Below are positions 24,288 to 37,270 of a stretch of DNA of 64,000 nt, piece after piece. Position 1 is the first letter of the stretch. Every line of letters starts with the position of its first letter. A program made the position numbers and the translations under genes. Below the pieces are notes generated by a model. That model searched no databases. It was not told the origin of the DNA and saw only the letters and a list, made by a program, of their open reading frames with translations. The DNA is from Adiantum capillus-veneris (taxonomy: Eukaryota > Streptophyta > Polypodiopsida > Polypodiales > Pteridaceae), in contig CM043959.1 in NCBI GenBank assembly GCA_014529385.2, positions 64,863,753 through 64,927,752 of the forward strand. The letters run 5' to 3'.

Positions 24288-26712
24288 ATCTCTACTTGAA
24301 GGCCAACGTGGCCTATGTATGTACAAACCCGTACAGTTGTGAAACATGCATGTAACTTCACCCCATGCCCATTATCTTAATGCGATGTGCAAACCACTCT
24401 AAGACTAGGCTCTTTGTAAAAGCATATGCGAGGTTGTCATCCATATGGAATTTGACAAGCTTGATGCATTTGATGGCCAATATATCTTGTATCACATGAT
24501 ACATGACCTCTATGTGTTTCAACTTTGAGTGAAACATGGGGTTAGCACTCTGACTATCACAATGTAGCATTGGAGTCTGAATAATGTTAAGATCTCCCAC
24601 TAGACGAGTTAAACATACAGCTTCCTTGCTACCACTAGAAATTGCAACATTCTCTATCTCTGTGGTGGAAGATGAAGTGTAAATTTAGAGACATGACCTC
24701 CATGAAATGGTTGCTTGAGCAAACAAGAATACATAGCCATATGTGGATTTTTGACTATTCACACAACTCGTATAATTTGCATCCATGTGTAACCCACTAT
24801 GGATGCATCGCTATTCTAAAATCATGAGCACTTGATTATTGTACCCTTAAGGTATCTCAAAATGTGCTTCGCTACTTCCCATTGCTTTCTACTAGGATTT
24901 TCCATGAATCTGCTAACCATTCCCAATGCAAATGCAATGTCTTGTCTTATTGCTACCATGGCATACATAGAACTACCCACTACTAAAGAGTATGACACCT
25001 TTGCCATTTTTTCTTTCTCAGCATCAGGTGTGGGAGCATCATCCTTGCTAACTTTTGCAAATGTCTGCATTGATGAAGCCTTCCACCCTGCATATAATAA
25101 TGTTGCAAGACTTTGTGGATATACCTCTCTTGAGATAACTCTAGTATTCCACACATTTTGTCTCCCTTAATATGCATACCAAGAAAGTGATTTGCATCTT
25201 CCAAATCCTTCATAGAAACTGTGTGCTAAGTGATTTTTTCAAGATGGCAATTTTGTCCTTAGACTTCTCAGCAATGAGCATATCATTGACAAAGTATCAA
25301 AATGATTAGTGAACCATTGTTCAGCTTCCATGTATACAAGCAATGATCTTCTTGGCTCCTCACATAACCTTGCGACTGCATGTACTTGTCAAAATTCTTG
25401 TACCACTACCTTGAGCCCTGCTTAAGGCCATACAATGCCCTTTGTGGTCTACACACCAATTCTACCCTGCCAGCTTGTCAAGTTTAACCTCAAAGCCCTT
25501 TGGTTGATTTATATAAACAACCTCTTCTAGATCTCCATGAAGAAATTCTATCTTCACATCCATTTGGACAAGCTCCATGTCCTCAATGGCTACTAGTCAA
25601 AGTACAAGACGTAATGTAGTCATCTTGAGTATTAGAGAAAATATCTCATCAAATCCACACATGTCTTCTGTTTGAATTCCTTAGCAACCAATCTAACCTT
25701 ATACGTAGGCTTAAGATCTTCTGCCGTGTATTTTTTCTTATACAACCATTTGCAAGGTAAGGCTTGTTTTGCCCTTTGGAAATTGATTTAGTTCCCAAGT
25801 CTCATTTGCCACAATCAAATTGTATTCTAACTGCATAGCTTTTATCCCACTTCACGATATCTTCCATTTGAATATCCTCTTGGTAGCAGATTGACTAATC
25901 GATAGTCTAACTTTGGCTAAAAATTATCATGTGCACCAGAGACTCTCGAAGGTCTCCTCATTGTTTGCTGACTGTTCAAATTCGTTCTCTCTAGAGCACT
26001 ATTAGTGGTTGGAACATCACCATTAAACTAAGCTATTGGTCTAATCTTAGTTGAGGCTACATCTTTGATCCAAAATTTGATATTTGACCGGATTAATAAG
26101 TTTCTTGTGCATCTCTAATTCATTGAAGATAACATACAAGCTTTGATTTCCTCGTTGAGATTCCAAATGCCAAAGATGGTGTCCCATTTATCCATCAACA
26201 CCACGGCCAATGAAGATGCATTTGTGTGGTTGGGGGTCTAGCTTTTTGTGTAGATCTTTAGGTACATGTGAGAATACCTCACACCCAAATACACAAAGTC
26301 TGTCATAGTGTGGCTTCTTGCTAATCCGCATCTCTTCTAGAGTCTTGTAATTCAATGGCATACTAGGTAATCTATTGATAGTGTAAACCACTGTAAGAGT
26401 AGCCTCTACCCAAAACTATGTAGATAAGTTTGCCATAGATAGCATTTTTGTGACTCTCTTGTATGGTTTTGTTCATATGCTCTACTACACCATTCTGAGC
26501 AGGTGTGTATGGTGCAGTGTACTATTTCCTACTGCCTTGTTTGCTACAAAAACCCTTGAGCTTTGTGGAGATGTATTCTCCCCCATTGTCAGTGTGCAAA
26601 GCCTCGAGCTTCTTTCTCGACTGGTTCTCAACCAATGTAAGGAATTTATAGAAAGTAGAAAAGACTTCGTATTTTCTCTTCAAGAGATAGACCCACACCT
26701 TTTAGGTTTTAT
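24288..26712 (-). pseudogene. Degraded Ty1/copia relic (copia-4), 5' truncated
   Basis: In transcription order: an integrase piece near 26,700-26,400 with a DNGGEY-type segment and AQNGVVEHMNKTIQE, then INRLPSMPLNYKTLEEM... to ...KLDPQPHKCIFIG (26,391-26,188). A heavily damaged RT core follows (25,900-25,210), then the RT C-terminal segment (MYAMVAIRQDIAFALGMVSRFMENP, as broken pieces at 25,154-24,822), and RNase H with HCDSQSA and HSKLKHIEV (24,600-24,358). Frames are broken repeatedly. Gag, protease and the start of integrase are missing; recognisable sequence stops at about 26,712. It is clearly older than the copias at 33 and 41 kb. Confidence 0.82.
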
Positions 26713-28129
26713 GGTGAGCATTTCCTAGCAAGTGCTTTTGGAATTCGACAAGCAAATTTCAAAAAGTATCTAGAGAGAGTATATGGGGGGGGGAGAGAGA
26801 GAGAGGAAGAGAAACAATGCATAACACAAAGACATATCCAATCTATTTTTATCACTCGACCTCCTTTCTCCCCATATCCAATACGAAAGAGAGTCCATTG
26901 TGGGATTCGAGGTCTAGGATCTAGATATGCATCATCTTTAGGGCGAGTGGGCAGAGCGAGCACAACCACGCTTCTTTGGATAATCGCAAAAGGACTTTTG
27001 CGGATACACTTTGGTTCCTTGCCACCACAGTGTAATAAATTTACAATTTAGAGAAGACAATGCATGATGTGTAAATCAAAGTGATTTCCAACAATTGATT
27101 ACGCTTTTCATGTAATGTAGTCTCGATGCACTAGAACACAGACATGGAAAAACTTGGGATTGTTGGAGTGGTTCCCCTACATCTTGCAGTGTTCACCGAT
27201 GTAGACAATCTACAGAGGGTGCTTCTCAACCCAAAACGCATCCTTGAGTGAGTTTATGGTGCATTAGTTTTTTTTTTCAAACCTAATACATTGGACACTT
27301 ATTGCATCATGTTTTGCATCAGAGGAGCCTGTGTGAGTAATCCGTCATTATAGGCTCACTCTCTCAACCTGACCTAATGAACCCTGAACATGGGCTTAGA
27401 GGGGTGTTGCACTTGTGTGGGTGGACTTACTGACACATTGCAAATTGAGCGCTGGTATTAGCAATGTCTCCCTTTGGAATGTATTATCTACAGAGCTCAT
27501 GGAGAGTGTATTCACACTAGTTGCAGAGTTTCTCTTGTCGAACTGTGCATTGTGGTGATGTGTTGAGCAGACCATCTATCAATTGTCACCCAAGAGGCTC
27601 ACATGTGCAAATTTTGTCATCTTTGCACCATTTTCCTTCAGATGTTCTCGAGCACATATGTTGTTATTGATGATTTTGTAGATTTAGTAAGCCCTAAAGG
27701 ATATTGCACCTTGAGACTTTGGTACTAGCCATGTTTGTACATGGATGTTATGGGCTCCCAATGGTTTCATCTATGATACTTGTGCAAGAGATGTTGCAGC
27801 CGATGGTGATGGTTTCAATGCAAATAGGGATATGATTTGGGAGCCACTTTGAGAGGTTCCATGGACTCTCAACCATTGTGGATCATCCTCTTGGCCCGGT
27901 GTGGAGAAGAGAAAGTTCTTGGCTTGCTAAGTCATGACCCGATTCAAGCTACAAACTTATGGTTAACGTTAGACGATCTAGAATTGATGTTGGCTAGTCC
28001 TTTCCTCTTGCAATTGCCTCATTTTAAGAATTACCTTTAAGAATGTTATTGGCAAGTATGCTTCCATCTTTATTGACTCTATGTCAAGGGACATTGTCCT
28101 TTTCAAGGGAGAGATGACCATAAAAGTGA
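26713..28129. other. Non-coding stretch
   Basis: Contains a short GA tract near 26,797. No family was recognised in the open frames. Confidence 0.5.
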
Positions 28130-28430
28130 TTTTGGTCCTAAAATCTCTCCTCCTAACAAACCCCTTGAAATCATGACACAAGTCAATGAGTTATTGGATA
28201 AGAAAATGAGGTCAAGCTCATCTCCTTTTTTCTCACCAAATTAAAGAAACTGAAGGATGGCTCATCTAGGATGTGTGTAAAATATTTTGCACTAAATAAA
28301 ATCATTGTTAAGAATAAATTATTGGTGCCATATTAACATTTTTGTCTGATAAGCTCCAAGGTTCTTTGTAGTTTAGTAGAATTGACCTTGAAAGTGGCTC
28401 TTCCCAAATCTATATTATGTCAAAATATAA
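28130..28430 (+). pseudogene. Ty3/gypsy reverse transcriptase scrap
   Basis: Plus-strand pieces read like the N-terminal part of a gypsy RT: VNELLDKKM near 28,180, then KLKDGSSRMCVKYFALNKIIVKNKLLVPY (as broken pieces, 28,240-28,335), then RIDLESGS near 28,380. This is the VKKKDG...RMCVDYRALNK...SKIDLKSGYHQ arrangement of the family. Stops and frameshifts are frequent and neither LTRs nor other domains are visible nearby. Confidence 0.7.
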
Positions 28431-29661
28431 TTGCAAGCTTGGATTTTCATAAGTGAGAGACAATAACAATCGGATTCAAAATAAACAACATACCAAAATT
28501 TTTAAAAGCTCTTAGAATGATAAACAATGTTTGTCTTATGCCTTACATCACCAACATACTCCATATTCTATTGTCCTTTACAACTAGAAGTATTAAATGC
28601 CATATACCAACACATTTGGTTATCATTGGTAACAATCATCATCCAACAACAAAGACCCGTGTCCATAACATTTCTCCTGGGTCTCTCCAATCAATCCAAT
28701 AAAGCTAGAAAGGGTGTCCAGCCTCTTGGGAAACTCATCCTTATATGATGCTGCATTATCGATCAATAAATTATCATTAGGAGATGTTTTGCCTAAACCA
28801 ATTAATTGACACCATTAAGAAAATAGTATGCCACCTAAATTGGCAAATCAATGTACATGTTAAATGGACTAGGTACAACATGAGCTACAATACCTTTGTG
28901 ACTTCAAAATTTGAATTTGAGTGAAGAAAAACTTACATAGGGTTATTTTTTCTTGCGTGCTCTAACTCATGTGTTTGGACTGATTGAGAAAGAATGTACC
29001 TTAGCAATACAATAATTAATATGTTATTCTAGATCTAAGCACAAGCCTCTATTGTAAGAGATAGTTTATGATGGATAAAGAAGATTATACCAAGAAAATG
29101 CCAAATATATACATTGTGATGCTAAAAATGTTGGATGCATATGCATAGGTTTATTTGATAGATTATCATACTTGGATGATCATGTTCATCTTAAAAGGTC
29201 TCACAAATGACCATAAATTTAAACAAACTCGTTTGTAAGAGAGCTACAATTCAAGATAATGACACTAAACCTTTCTAGAGTTACCAATAGGGCCACATGA
29301 CAATACTAATGGTAGTATAGATTATGAACACTATATTAAACCTTACATTTAAGTACCTATGGTAAAGAAATAAAATGAATCTTGAATACCTCATTGTACC
29401 CATATATAATTGGCTTTTGTTTAAAAACTCTCAACTTAGATTTGACTTGTACTTAGGTAAACAATACAATTTTTTCTATCATCAGTATAAGCACGATTAG
29501 TAATTGTTATGATTGATGAAGCATCCAACTCCTTTTGGATGGTGCAACTCAATAAAAGGCGTGAATTCCTACCATACATATAAATGGTATATGAAGGGAT
29601 GGACAAAAATGAGGCATTGTGTACATATGATAAATGTAGTAGTTTTGAGAATCAGGCCATC
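28431..29661. other. Non-coding AT-rich stretch
   Basis: May include further decayed gypsy sequence downstream of the RT scrap, but nothing can be aligned with confidence. Confidence 0.4.
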
Positions 29662-29699
29662 CACTACAAGAGGTTCTTCACACTTGTGACGGCCTTAGC

Positions 29700-29945
29700 G
29701 ACGGAAATACACGGGGATATTTTTACCCCCGGCGTCACTATAAGCGTCGAAAAGAGAACGTCGCTATATGTGTCTCTATATGTGTCTCTATTTGCGTCGC
29801 TATATAGAGACGCATGTAACGACGCATGTAGCGACGCAAATAGAGATGCATATAGAGACGCAAAGAGAGACGCAAATAGAGATGCTTATAGAGACGCATT
29901 TAGAGACGCTGCAAGTCCAAAAATAGCGACGTATATAGCGACGCC
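29700..29945. repeat. CACTA left subterminal repeat array
   Basis: Many copies of GCGACGCA, GAGACGCA and TATAGAGACGC in both orientations, including the palindrome GCGTCGCTATATAGAGACGC. Such arrays are the transposase-binding region in En/Spm-type elements. A chance frame across it yields a repetitive RDA/SLY protein, which is an artefact. Confidence 0.75.
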
Positions 29946-30189
29946 CGAGAATAAATTTTTTTGGTGGCAAGGTATACATTACCCTGCTACCCCATCAACC
30001 ATTTTGAACATAAGTTTTCAAAACTAAGATGCAAAACTGACAAAAGTATATCGACAAAAGTGAATCGACAAAGTAATAAATTGACAAAATTATACACATC
30101 ATAGGCAAAATCACTAATTGATTGTTAAGCTTTGATTAAAATGTACTAGCTACAACGCAATTGTCATTAATTATTGAAAAAATACATTG

Positions 30190-30255
30190 TTGGCCATACG
30201 CGCTCTTGACATTCCCTAAAGCTTACCTAATCAACTATGGATGGTTTGGGCAATC
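30190..30255 (-). repeat. Inverted partial copy of the hairpin-array unit
   Basis: GGCCATACGCGCTCTTGAC...TAAAGCTTACCTAATCAACTATGGATGGTTTGGGC is the reverse complement of the spacer segment that recurs through 31,085-32,530. Confidence 0.8.
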
Positions 30256-30400
30256 TCTCAGGTATTTCAACACTACATACTAAACACCTGGAGTGAAGTG
30301 TTGAATGAATTAAAAGACAAAGTCATCAGCATGTTACATGACGAGTTTCCCATGTCAAATCAAGATGAGTTCTTCAATGAAGACTTGCTGAAAGGTGCGG

Positions 30401-30989
30401 ATGCGTGAGTATTGCAAGCAGAAGCGCTCTGAAGTGCAGAAAGCAATAAAGCATGGGTGGAGCAGACCAGATTGACTGGCCAAAGAAGATCGAAAGAACA
30501 TAAAGCAAGCAGCACGTGAGAATCCCGACAAGTGGAAGCAACAAAAGGAGGTAGCCAAAGCGCAAGTAGAAGCCAGGAGCTTGCACCACTTGGGGAGTGG
30601 CGGATGGACGTCATTTGAGGCCAACGTTGTAAGTGTTATTGCATTGCCCTTTAGGTTTGGTAGTTAAGGGTATATGTAATTTTAAATTCTAACATAACGT
30701 TTTCTTTGTATTTTTTGAATAGTGGTTGATGATTAGACATGGACCCACACCATACGAGCACGAGTATGCGGACAAAAAGGGCTTAAATGTCCTTATGGAC
30801 ATTCAGAGTTATCGCTCAGACTTGGTTAGTATTTAACCTTACACTCTTATATTTGTTATATTTTAATAATAAGCTAAAAATTAGGTTGTTTTGTAATTAT
30901 ATATTTATACTTACATAAAGTCTTATTGTTTTTTTTTTTTGCAGTATCCGACAGATATGCCACTCAGACGCGATGAGACGTCAGATTAG
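30401..30989 (+). pseudogene. Broken three-exon gene inside the CACTA element
   Basis: The ATG at 30,401 opens a lysine/glutamate-rich frame to 30,628 (ending GSGGWTSFEANV) with donor GTAAGT. Exon 2 is 30,723-30,824 (WLMIRHGPTPYEHEYADKK...), with acceptor TAG and donor GTTAGT. Exon 3 is 30,945-30,989 (YPTDMPLRRDETSD and TAG) after a T-rich acceptor. Both introns are phase 0 and exon 2 is exactly 34 codons, so this was a real gene. An in-frame TGA at 30,473 interrupts exon 1. Position and the KNIKQAARENPDKWKQ...HHLGSGG.TSF layout suggest the accessory (Ptta/Transposase_24-like) protein of plant CACTA elements, but this rests on general resemblance. Related sequence upstream (YWSEVLNELKDK..., 30,280-30,400) in another frame may be a further exon. 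Confidence 0.5.
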
Positions 30990-31084
30990 TCGATGTCAAA
31001 GTAGCCGTAGCTAGATAACACTAGTTTTATTTTTTCACAACATGTATTAGGAGATGACGTGTGTACGTCAATTTTGTAACTATT

Positions 31085-32530
31085 GGCTATATAAGTCGTT
31101 TTTGAAGTCCGTTTGCGTTTTTCTACGAAAAAATGCAAACGGACTTAAGAAACGGCTTCAACACTTGCCCAAACCATCCATAGTTGATTAGGTAAGCTTT
31201 AAGAAAAGTCAATAGCGCATACGGCAAGCTGTAGTAAAACCGCAAGAAGAAACGCCAAACACAGAAGCTGTTTCTTAAGTCCGTTCGCGTTTTTTTGCAA
31301 AAAATGCAAACGGACTTCAGAAACGGCTTGTATATTTGGCGTTTCTTCTTGCGATTTTGTCTACGGCATGTTCAAACCATTCATAGTTGATTAGGAAAGC
31401 TTTAAGCTAAGTCAAGAGCGCGTTCAAAACATTCATAGTTGATTAGGTAAGCTTTAAGCTAAGTTAAGAGCGCGTATGGCAAGTTGTAGACAAAACCGCA
31501 AGAAAAAATACCAAATATACAAGTCGTTTCTGAAGTCCGTTCGCGTTTTCTATGGAAAAATGCAAACGCACTTCGAAAACGGCTTCAACACTTGTCCAAA
31601 CCATCCATAATTGATTAGGTAAGCTTTAGAAAATATCAAGAGCACGTATGTCAAGCCGTAGGCAAAACCGCAAGAAGAAACACCAAACACGAGCCGTTTC
31701 TAAAGTTCGTCTGCGTTTTTCTACGAAAAAATACAAACAGACTTAGGAAACGGCTTCAACACTTGCCCAAACCATCCATAGCTGATTAGGTAAGCTTTAG
31801 ACAAAGTCAATAGAGTATACGAAAAGCCGTAGTAAAACCGCAAGAAGAAATGTCAAACACAGAAGCTGTTTCTTAAGTCCGTTCGCGTTTGCGCTTTTCC
31901 ATAGAAAAAAAAACGGACTTCAAAAACGGCTTGTATATCTGACGTTTTTTCTTGCGGTTTTGTCTACGGCTTGCCATACACACTCTTGACTTAGCTTCAA
32001 GCTTACTTAATCAAATATAGATGGTATGAACAAGCCGTAGACAAAATCTCAAGAAGAAACGCCAAATATACAAGCCGTTTCTGAAGTCCGTTTTTTTTTC
32101 TATGGAAAAGCATGAACAGACTTTAGAAACGGCTTGTATATCTTTAGGTAAGCTTTAGGCAATATCAAGAGCGCGTAGCAAGAAGAAACACCAAACACAA
32201 GACGTTTCTGCAGTCCATTTGTGTTTTTTAACGAAAAAAATGCAAACGCACTTAGGAAACGGCTTCAACACTTGCCCAAACCATCCATAGTTGATCAGAT
32301 AAACTTTAGGCAAAGTCAAGAGCACGTATGGAAAGCCGTAGACAAAACCGCAAGAAAAAACATCAGATATACAAGCCGTTTCTGAAGTCTGTTCGCGTTT
32401 TTCTAATGAAAAACGCAAACGGACTTTAGAAACGGCTTTTGCGCTTACCCAAACCATCCATAGTTGATTAGGTAAGCTTTAGGCAAAGTCAAGAGCGCGT
32501 ATGGCAAGCCGTAGACAATTGCAAGAAGAA
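31085..32530. repeat. Array of eight hairpin-bearing repeats
   Basis: Each unit holds a foldback of the type GCCGTTTCTGAAGTCCGTT(T/C)GCG..., a short T/A-rich loop, and ...TGCAAACGGACTTCAGAAACGGC. Stem centres lie near 31,128, 31,298, 31,552, 31,727, 31,898, 32,104, 32,231 and 32,407. Units are joined by a shared spacer (CCCAAACCATCCATAGTTGATTAGGTAAGCTTTA...AGAGCGCGTATGGCAAGCCGTAGACAAAACCGCAAGAAGAAA, in pieces). Spacing varies from about 130 to 255 bases. Stem arms often carry paired changes or loop-length changes. It lies inside the CACTA element; no coding capacity. Confidence 0.85.
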
Positions 32531-33104
32531 AAGTTAAATATATAAAAAAATTAAATCAAAATAAGTCCTTGATCTCATGCACCACTGTGTGTTTCAACAA
32601 TAGGAATTCCCTTTTGTAGCCTGAAGTCATCCTTTGGTACCCATGTTGCATGCAAGAGCTTTCTTGCCGTGGCAGTGGCACTAAAGAAAGACCCCGCCAC
32701 CCGCCAAGAAGCATGAATCATAGCCCTTGAGGCTCATATTCAAGAACTCACCGGGGAGACTGAGAGACTTAAAGAACGTTTACGAAAGCTTGAAGATGCG
32801 AAGGAAGAAGAGAGCCAAGCTCTACTTGAAAAAGAACACGCAGTCGAAGTGGCAGTGGAGAAAGAATCACATGAAACAACACATAAGAAGAGTGACACCA
32901 AGATATAGGCGGCCCTACAAGAATGCCGGCTGCAAGAATCTCTTGGCCTCAAGGTCAACATTGGGGGTACTACACTTATTGTGGTGTACCGCGGAGGACA
33001 CCCTTCAGGAAGAAATCACCAAGCTCAATGACATTCTTCAACCTATGTACATCAAGCCCGAAACTGTTGCTTGGATCAATGATACACATAGATATGTGCC
33101 ACCC

Positions 33105-33296
33105 TGAAGGAGTACGAGCGGAAGTGCGAGGCGAGAGAGAGTGCGAGAAGAAGAGCATGACGATATGGTGAAATCGCTCTACTGTAATGTGTAGAGCATA
33201 GTGAGTTCTTATTAGGTTTTAACAAAAGAATATGTGTACATACCTGGCGGCCCGCCCACTTACCTGGGCGACCACATTGGGCTTTATACCCCAACA
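33105..33296 (-). repeat. copia-5 3' LTR (192 bp)
   Basis: Minus-strand LTR begins TGTTGGGGTATAAAGCCCAA (TATAAA near its start) and ends CGTACTCCTTCA. The purine tract GTGGGAGGT lies immediately upstream at 33,297-33,305. Confidence 0.95.
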
Positions 33297-33385
33297 ACCT
33301 CCCACTTAAAGTCCAATGTGGTACTTTAAGTGTGAGAGAAGCTACTATACAAGCTAATATACAAGAGATGTAGAGAAGTGATGTA

Positions 33386-36300
33386 CTACCCTACACCTAA
33401 CTGCTTGCGAAAATGCACAAAGCTCTCTGAGGGAAGTCCTTTTGTAAGTAGATCAGCAGGATTTTCTGTGGTGTGAACTTTGACAAGCTGAAGTTGCTTA
33501 TCCTCGAGCATTTCCCTGATGAAATGATACTTCACATCCACATGCTTTGTCTTTGAGTGATAAACTGGATTGCTAGCCAATTGTATAGCACTTTGACTAT
33601 CACAATATAACACAGGCATCTCTTCTTTGATTCCCAAATCTGTTACTAGTCGATTAAGCCAAATTGATTCTTTGCATGCCTCTGATGCTGCAACATATTC
33701 AGCCTCTGAAGTAGACTGAGTAACACAATCTTGTAATCTAGAACGCCATGATACTGCTCCACCAGCCAATGTAAAGACATACCCTGACGTAGACCTTCGG
33801 TTGTCTAAGTCACCTGCATAATCTGAGTCTGTAAAACCCTTTACACTTAGCTCCTGACTCCCATAGCATATATGCATACTCTTTGTAGCTTTCAGGTATC
33901 TCAATATTCCTTTCACTGCCTCCCAATGTTTCTTGCCTGGGTTTGACATGTATCGACTTACTACTCCCACTGCAAATGCAATGTCTGGGCGAGTAGCAAT
34001 CATTGCATACATCAAACTACCCACTGCAGACGCATATGGAATCTTATCCATTTCAGCATGTTCTTCCTCAGACACAGGACAATCTTGTTTGCTAAGTTTC
34101 ACATATGGTGGCAATGGAACACTCAATGCCTTTCCCTTCTCCATATTGAAACGTTGCAAAACCTTGTCAATATACTCTGTTTGAGATAACCAAATCAACT
34201 TCTTTGATCTGTCTCTCTCAATGCGCATACCAAGTATATGACTTGCCTCACCCATGTCTTTCATGTCAAACGATTTTGCCATCTTTGACTTCAAAGCTGA
34301 AATTTCTTCCAAGTGCTTGCCAGCAATCAACATGTCATCCACATACAAAATAAGGATCAGCCAACTACCATCCTTAGCCTTCTTTGTATATAGACAGTGA
34401 TCGAACTCACTACGTTTGTAGCCTTGAGAAAGCATAAACTTGTGGAATTTATGGTACCATGCCCTCGGTGATTGTTTTGAGCCATAAAGACTCTTTAACA
34501 ACTGGCATACCCAATCTTCCTTGCCTTTCTCAACAAACCCTTCTGGCTGCTGCATGTAAATTTCCACATCTAAATCACCATGCAAGAACGCTGTCTTGAC
34601 ATCCATTTGGTGCAACACCAAATCTAATATGGCAACCAATGCAAGAAAGCATCTCAATGTAGTCATCTTGACCACCGGAGAGAAGACTTCATCAAAGTCA
34701 ATGCCTTGTTCTTGCTTAAAGCCCTTGGCAACAAGCCTTGCTTTGTACTTTGGCTGACTATCATGAGCGGTGATCTTATACCTGTAAACCCATTTACAGG
34801 GTAGAGCCTTTTTGCCCTGTGGTAATTTAACTAGCTTCCATGTCTTGTTTTTATGCAGAGCTGTCATCTCTCTGACTGCATGGCCAATTGCCAATTCCCG
34901 GAGTCCTTCATTTGCACTGCTTCCTTGTAACATGAAGGATCATTGCAATTAGTCAACATGACATAGTTCATAGATGGAACAAACCTATCAGGAGGTCGCG
35001 TGACACGTCCAGATCTACACACAATAGGTGGCTCAGGCTCAGCCACAACCTGTGGTTCCACTCTATCCTGTCCTTGCTCCTCTTGAGCCCTGACATTTTT
35101 TCTTGCACGTGCAGGTCCATCTTCTTGGAAGACAACTCTTCTAATCTCCTCAACCCTCGCTGGTTTAGAATAATATTTGGATGCACTTTCTACTTTTTGG
35201 CTCAAGTTTGTTCCTAAATTCCTTTGGAACTTGAGTATATGCCTCATAGCCAAAGACTCTGAGATGCTTGTATGAGGGCATTTTTCCTGACCATACCATC
35301 TCTGGCATTGAATCCTTCTGCAAAACCTTGCTAGGAGATCTATTTACAAGATGAACAGCAATTGATACAGCTTCAGCCCAAAATCCATTTGGCAGTTGTG
35401 CATTAGACAACATACTTCTGACCTTCTCTTGTATGGTCCTATTCATCCTCTCAGCAACACCATTTTGAGGAGGATTGTAAGGAACAGTAAGTTCACGTTT
35501 TATACCTTTTGACTCACAAAAGTCCTGAAAGGCCTTTGAAACATACTCTCCACCATTGTCAGTGCGTAAGCATTTAAGCTTCTTGCCACTCTGATTCTCC
35601 ACAAGTGTCACAAACGTTTTGAAAACACTAAACGCTTCATCCTTGTGCTTGAGAAAGTAAACCCATACTTTCCTCAAGTAATCATCTATAAATGTCATAA
35701 AGTAAGAAGCTCCCCCTAGAGATAGGTTAGGCATAGATCCACACAAATCACTATGAACAAGTGCCAACTGTGTATCTCTTCTACTGCTTTTATGCTTATG
35801 TGGCTGCTGTGTTTGCTTACCGTACAGACAATGTTCACAGAATTCAAAATCATTAAATGAAAAGCCAGGCAAATAACTAGAACGAGACAAGATTTCCATT
35901 CCCTTCTTGGACATATGTCCTAACCAGCTATGCCACAAAGAAACGTTCGGCTGCTCGGTTACATTGATTACATTTTTAGAGACATTTGATACATAAATCA
36001 TGTAAAGTCCTCCAGACTTTACTCCATGTGCTACTGTCATAGAACCCTTGGATATCTTCCACATGTTCTGTCCAAAAGTGGTGACGTAGCCAGCATCATC
36101 AAGTAAACCTGTGCTGATCAAGCTCTTTGTAATTGCAGGAACATGTCTCACATTCTTCAGCGTGAAAGAAGATCCATTCTGAAACTTCAATTGAACATCT
36201 CCAACACCTAAGATCTCACATGTCTGCCCATTGCCTAGCCTAACATGATCTTTAGTGGTCACATAAGAGGTAAACCACTCCTTGTTTGGAGACACATGAA

Positions 36301-37270
36301 GTGATGCCCCTGAGTCTATAATCCAGTCACTCAGTGCGTTTCCATCAGATGCTGTAAGAAGAGCTGAGTCCATTGTATTCTTCAAGAAGTAGATGTCTCC
36401 TGACACTAGACTGTCATCCTCTGCAACAGTGTTTGTCACATTTATTTCTTGAATCTTCACTGAGGACTTGTTCTTCTCACCATGGTCTTCAGCTTTCTCT
36501 TTGCCTTTTTCTGCTTTCCATTCTCTGCAATCTCTTTTCATGTGACCCTTCTTGCCACAATGGTAGCATTCTATGTCACTCTTGCCTTTAGCACTGCGGG
36601 ACTTGCTACGAGACTGATTCCTCTTTCCACCTTTGTACTTTTCTTTGGTCCTTCCCCTGACAACTAAGGCTGTTCCTTTGCCTTTGTCCATTGTCTTTCT
36701 ATTGGTTTCTTCAGTAAGCAAACTTCCTTCTACACCTGCTATGTTCAAACCATCTGGAGGTGCAGAAATACTCAAAGCTGTGCGAAAAGTGTCCCAACTT
36801 TCTGGCAATGTGATCAACAGGAACATAGCTCTAACAGGTTCATCAAACTTGACACCTTGAGCTGACAACTGACTATAGATTGTGTTGAATTCATTCAGAT
36901 GATTGGACATAGGTGTCCCTTCTTTCATCTTCAAGTCAACAAGCTTCTTAAGCCAGTATACCTGTGAAGCTGCACTCTGCTTCTCATAAAGATCACTCAG
37001 CTTTAACCATGCTTGATAAGCCGACATCTCGTCTGCTACATTGAAGTAAACGCTTTCTGCCAAAGTCAGCATAATGGTAGAAAGTGCCAATTCATCCATT
37101 TCGTTCCATTCATCTTCGTCCATATCTTCTGGTTTTATCCCCTTGAGCTTTATAGGTTTTATCTGCTTCTTTTGTACCAACACGTGCCAAATCTACTTCT
37201 TCCACAATGGGAAATTGGTTCCATCCAGCTTCTTGATATTGTAAAGAGGAGTGTCCTGTGATCCAGCCAT
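33386..37270 (-). pseudogene. copia-5 gag-pol, disabled
   Basis: The start codon is at 37,270. Domains in order: UBN2-type gag; zinc knuckle CYHCGKKGHMKRDC (about 36,550); protease WIIDSGASLHVS (about 36,310); pre-integrase HSWLGHMSKKG...CEHCLYGKQ; integrase with HSDLC, DNGGEY and QNGVAERMNRTIQE; RT with YVDD (34,350); RNase H with FTDSDYAGD and SEAEYVA, ending at 33,386. Defects: TAG for Gln at codon 26 (about 37,193); a deletion of about 98 bases against copia-6 after KSRKCI (near 35,188), which shifts the frame; and an extra AG in GAGAGA at 34,867-34,872 that puts RT one base back relative to integrase. RT and RNase H are otherwise open and retain the YVDD motif. Confidence 0.93.

Noticed and set aside
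29584-30027. A 147-codon frame with a repeated RDAYRDA pattern
   Set aside because: It crosses the CACTA terminus and merely translates the GAGACGCA subterminal repeats.
31085-32530. Hairpin array considered as a CRISPR-like array
   Set aside because: Repeat spacing is irregular, the spacers are repeated instead of unique, and the context is a plant transposon.
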